The notes under the pieces: generated by a model
Seen by the model: only the letters and a program-made list of their open reading frames with translations
What the model was told of the DNA's origin: nothing
The model's database searches: none
Part shown: positions 62,384-64,000 of the stretch, piece by piece
Position numbering within the stretch: the stretch's first letter is position 1
Layout of the letters: each line of letters begins with the position of its first letter
From: an uncultured Bacteroides sp.
Lineage (GTDB): Bacteria; Bacteroidota; Bacteroidia; Cytophagales; Cyclobacteriaceae
Length of the DNA: 64,000 bases
Assembly (NCBI GenBank): GCA_902168185.1
Contig: CABHOV010000041.1
Span: forward strand, 1 to 64,000
Direction of reading: 5' to 3'
Translations under genes and position numbers: made by a program

Positions 62384-64000
62384 CTAACTCTTCTTCTTTT
62401 TCAACAATCCTTTAATAAGACTCTTCGCGTCTTCTACCTGCTGTGTTTTAGTTGAATCTGCCTTAGTCTTCGTTTTGGTGGTATCAGATTTACCCAATAT
62501 ACTTCCAACTATTTTTTCTGCTTCAGTGCCTTTCACAGCCTTCTCAATAGCTTTAGTTCCTTCTTCTTTTGCTACCGTTGTAGCGGCTTCTTTCACTTGC
62601 TGCTTTTGCTCATCCATAATCAGTTTTGGAGAAGGACTTGTAACGGAACCACCCAAACCTATAGTAACTGGTACTGTTCCATTAGGATCTGCTTTAGCGC
62701 CTGTTTTGCTGGCAATCAAACTATTGAATTGTGACCCCAGTTTCCCGGCAGGCACATCCATTTTTAATGTATAGTCTATAGATTGATCCATTCCCGTGCT
62801 TCCAGCTATCGTAGTTTTATAACTTCCAAACTTGACATCGAATGGCTTCACACTTAGTCTTCCATCTTTTATAGCTGCTGACATTAGAACATCTTTCATT
62901 GTTACCTCATTGGCATCGCTAAGTTTGGTCAACGAAGTTATACCTGAAATAAGTTTTGAATCTTTAAGTGCCGCTTGTGCGATCTTGATCAAACCACCTC
63001 CGTTAACAGTGGCCATGTTGGGCATCATATCTTTCAAAAGCTCTCCACTGATTTTAAAGTCCGTGGAGAAATTACCGTTTACCATGCCCGCTATAGGAGC
63101 ATAAGTAGACACTAATGAAGACGCGCTTGACGCTTCCTTCATGGAAACATTCTCGATCTTCAATCCCAAGTCATATTTAGGATGTGCTATATCTTTAGCA
63201 TTATAAGTACCATTTACAACGAAGCTTCCGCCAAGCATATTAAACTTCAATCCGCTTAAGTTCGCGATACCCTCTTTAACCACCACATCACCGGACGCGT
63301 TGGTCATGGTATAGTTCATCATCTTAACGGTTTTGATATTCGACTTCAGCAGGAAATCAATGTTCTGCGGAACTGGAAATACGCTTAGAGCCGCGGTATC
63401 TGCCGTTGTTGCAGGAGCATCGCTATCGCTCATAAATTCATTGAGATCCAGCAATGTGGAATTAAAGTTTACCGCACCTTTAATGGTTTCGTTCTTACCG
63501 AATATATAGCCCAGGTAATTCAATACCGAACCACTCACATTGAAATCACTTTTACCAATCGTACCGTTTACATTTTGCAATTCGATTTTCTTCGGATCGA
63601 ACACCATTCCAGCCTGTGATAAAGTAACAGTAGGAAGATCTTTTGTTATATACTTGAAATCTTTCAAGGATGCTGTACCGCTAGTAGGTAGTTTGTCATA
63701 GCGTTCTGCCTGCACATCAGAATATTTACCTTTCGTTGAAATGTCGGCTTTAACCTTACCGGCCAGCGACATTCCTTCTACCGGAAATACTTTTGTGATC
63801 TTCTCAAGATCGATACCTCCTTTTGCTTTCAGATCCCATGTATAGTCATCCAGGTTTTGCAACAATAAGTCGGCACTGAATTTTTCTCCATCCATCAATA
63901 CAGACATATCTTTTACAGTAATGAATGTCTCTGCCAATTTACCAGAAGTGTTTTTCACTGTGGATGTGAAATGAAGATCTTGTAATGGCAATGGGAATTG
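62384..64000 (-). CDS. AsmA-like outer-membrane biogenesis protein, 5' part outside window
   Basis: C-terminal part (at least 538 residues) of a large protein; the frame stays open to the window edge, so the start lies beyond it. The repeated strand patterns (LENVNGTIGKSDFNVSGSV-like, IANLSGLKFNMLGGSFVVNGTYN, YTLKMDVPAGKLG) fit the AsmA/TamB-type families, which span the periplasm and move phospholipids to the outer membrane. The last 90 residues are Lys/Thr/Glu-rich and end KKKS. It is convergent with the gene at 60184. Confidence 0.82.
   Translation of the reverse strand, partial: QFPLPLQDLHFTSTVKNTSGKLAETFITVKDMSVLMDGEKFSADLLLQNLDDYTWDLKAKGGIDLEKITKVFPVEGMSLAGKVKADISTKGKYSDVQAERYDKLPTSGTASLKDFKYITKDLPTVTLSQAGMVFDPKKIELQNVNGTIGKSDFNVSGSVLNYLGYIFGKNETIKGAVNFNSTLLDLNEFMSDSDAPATTADTAALSVFPVPQNIDFLLKSNIKTVKMMNYTMTNASGDVVVKEGIANLSGLKFNMLGGSFVVNGTYNAKDIAHPKYDLGLKIENVSMKEASSASSLVSTYAPIAGMVNGNFSTDFKISGELLKDMMPNMATVNGGGLIKIAQAALKDSKLISGITSLTKLSDANEVTMKDVLMSAAIKDGRLSVKPFDVKFGSYKTTIAGSTGMDQSIDYTLKMDVPAGKLGSQFNSLIASKTGAKADPNGTVPVTIGLGGSVTSPSPKLIMDEQKQQVKEAATTVAKEEGTKAIEKAVKGTEAEKIVGSILGKSDTTKTKTKADSTKTQQVEDAKSLIKGLLKKKKS

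Overview
The window looks like chromosomal DNA of a gliding-type Bacteroidota, most likely a Cytophagales member. The evidence is a protein ending in a type IX secretion (T9SS) sorting domain, a GldD lipoprotein, TAnnTTTG-type promoter elements, an almost complete lack of Shine-Dalgarno sites, a SusC-like carboxypeptidase-regulatory/plug module, and the HU-mutY-ssb-gldD neighbourhood. I see no insertion sequence, prophage or CRISPR array. It reads as core genome with lineage-specific accessory genes. The species assignment is inference.

Layout. 1-3.3 kb: the 3' part of a tRNA-Phe, two fatty-acid desaturases flanking a short ECF41-like sigma factor, then tRNA-Gly and tRNA-Leu with good terminators. 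3.3-6.6 kb: a long gene-free leader followed by a secreted beta-helix/PKD/malectin/T9SS protein. 6.7-24.8 kb: mostly housekeeping (amine oxidase, Fpg-type glycosylase, RbfA, LolC/E-type permease, SNF2 helicase, SpoU methylase, membrane-GAF protein, MutS, RhlE helicase, lipoprotein, CorA, deoxynucleoside kinase, TauE). 24.8-31.6 kb: a 1935-residue alpha-2-macroglobulin with a SusC-like segment inside it, preceded by a PLP enzyme. 31.7-42 kb: radical SAM protein, M20 peptidase, SMP-30-like protein, DnaQ/GIY-YIG fusion, small membrane protein, a large cytochrome c lipoprotein, a His-rich secreted protein and an isoaspartyl peptidase.

42-49.2 kb: DksA-like protein, ScpB and RluB (the first and third with very long low-complexity N-termini), then a histidine kinase, methyltransferase and type III polyketide synthase in one direction, and a DinB-like protein. 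49.2-53 kb: a gene remnant, a 31-codon membrane ORF, UvrA and an acidic conserved protein. 53-64 kb: an ECF sigma factor overlapped by a probable cytoplasmic anti-sigma gene, a DUF1080 protein, gldD, ssb, mutY, then HU, a TPR protein, a 29-residue basic ribosomal-like protein, RNase G, a large secreted protein and an AsmA-like protein cut by the window edge.

The most interesting points are four. (1) The naturally shortened ECF41-like sigma factor lies beside a desaturase whose upstream region carries a TGTCACA-N15-TGTC motif. (2) The alpha-2-macroglobulin/SusC-plug chimera has an intact CNEQ thioester motif. (3) The sigma and putative anti-sigma genes overlap by 80 bp. (4) gldE is missing from the otherwise canonical mutY-ssb-gldD block. 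At least six genes appear to start with TTG.
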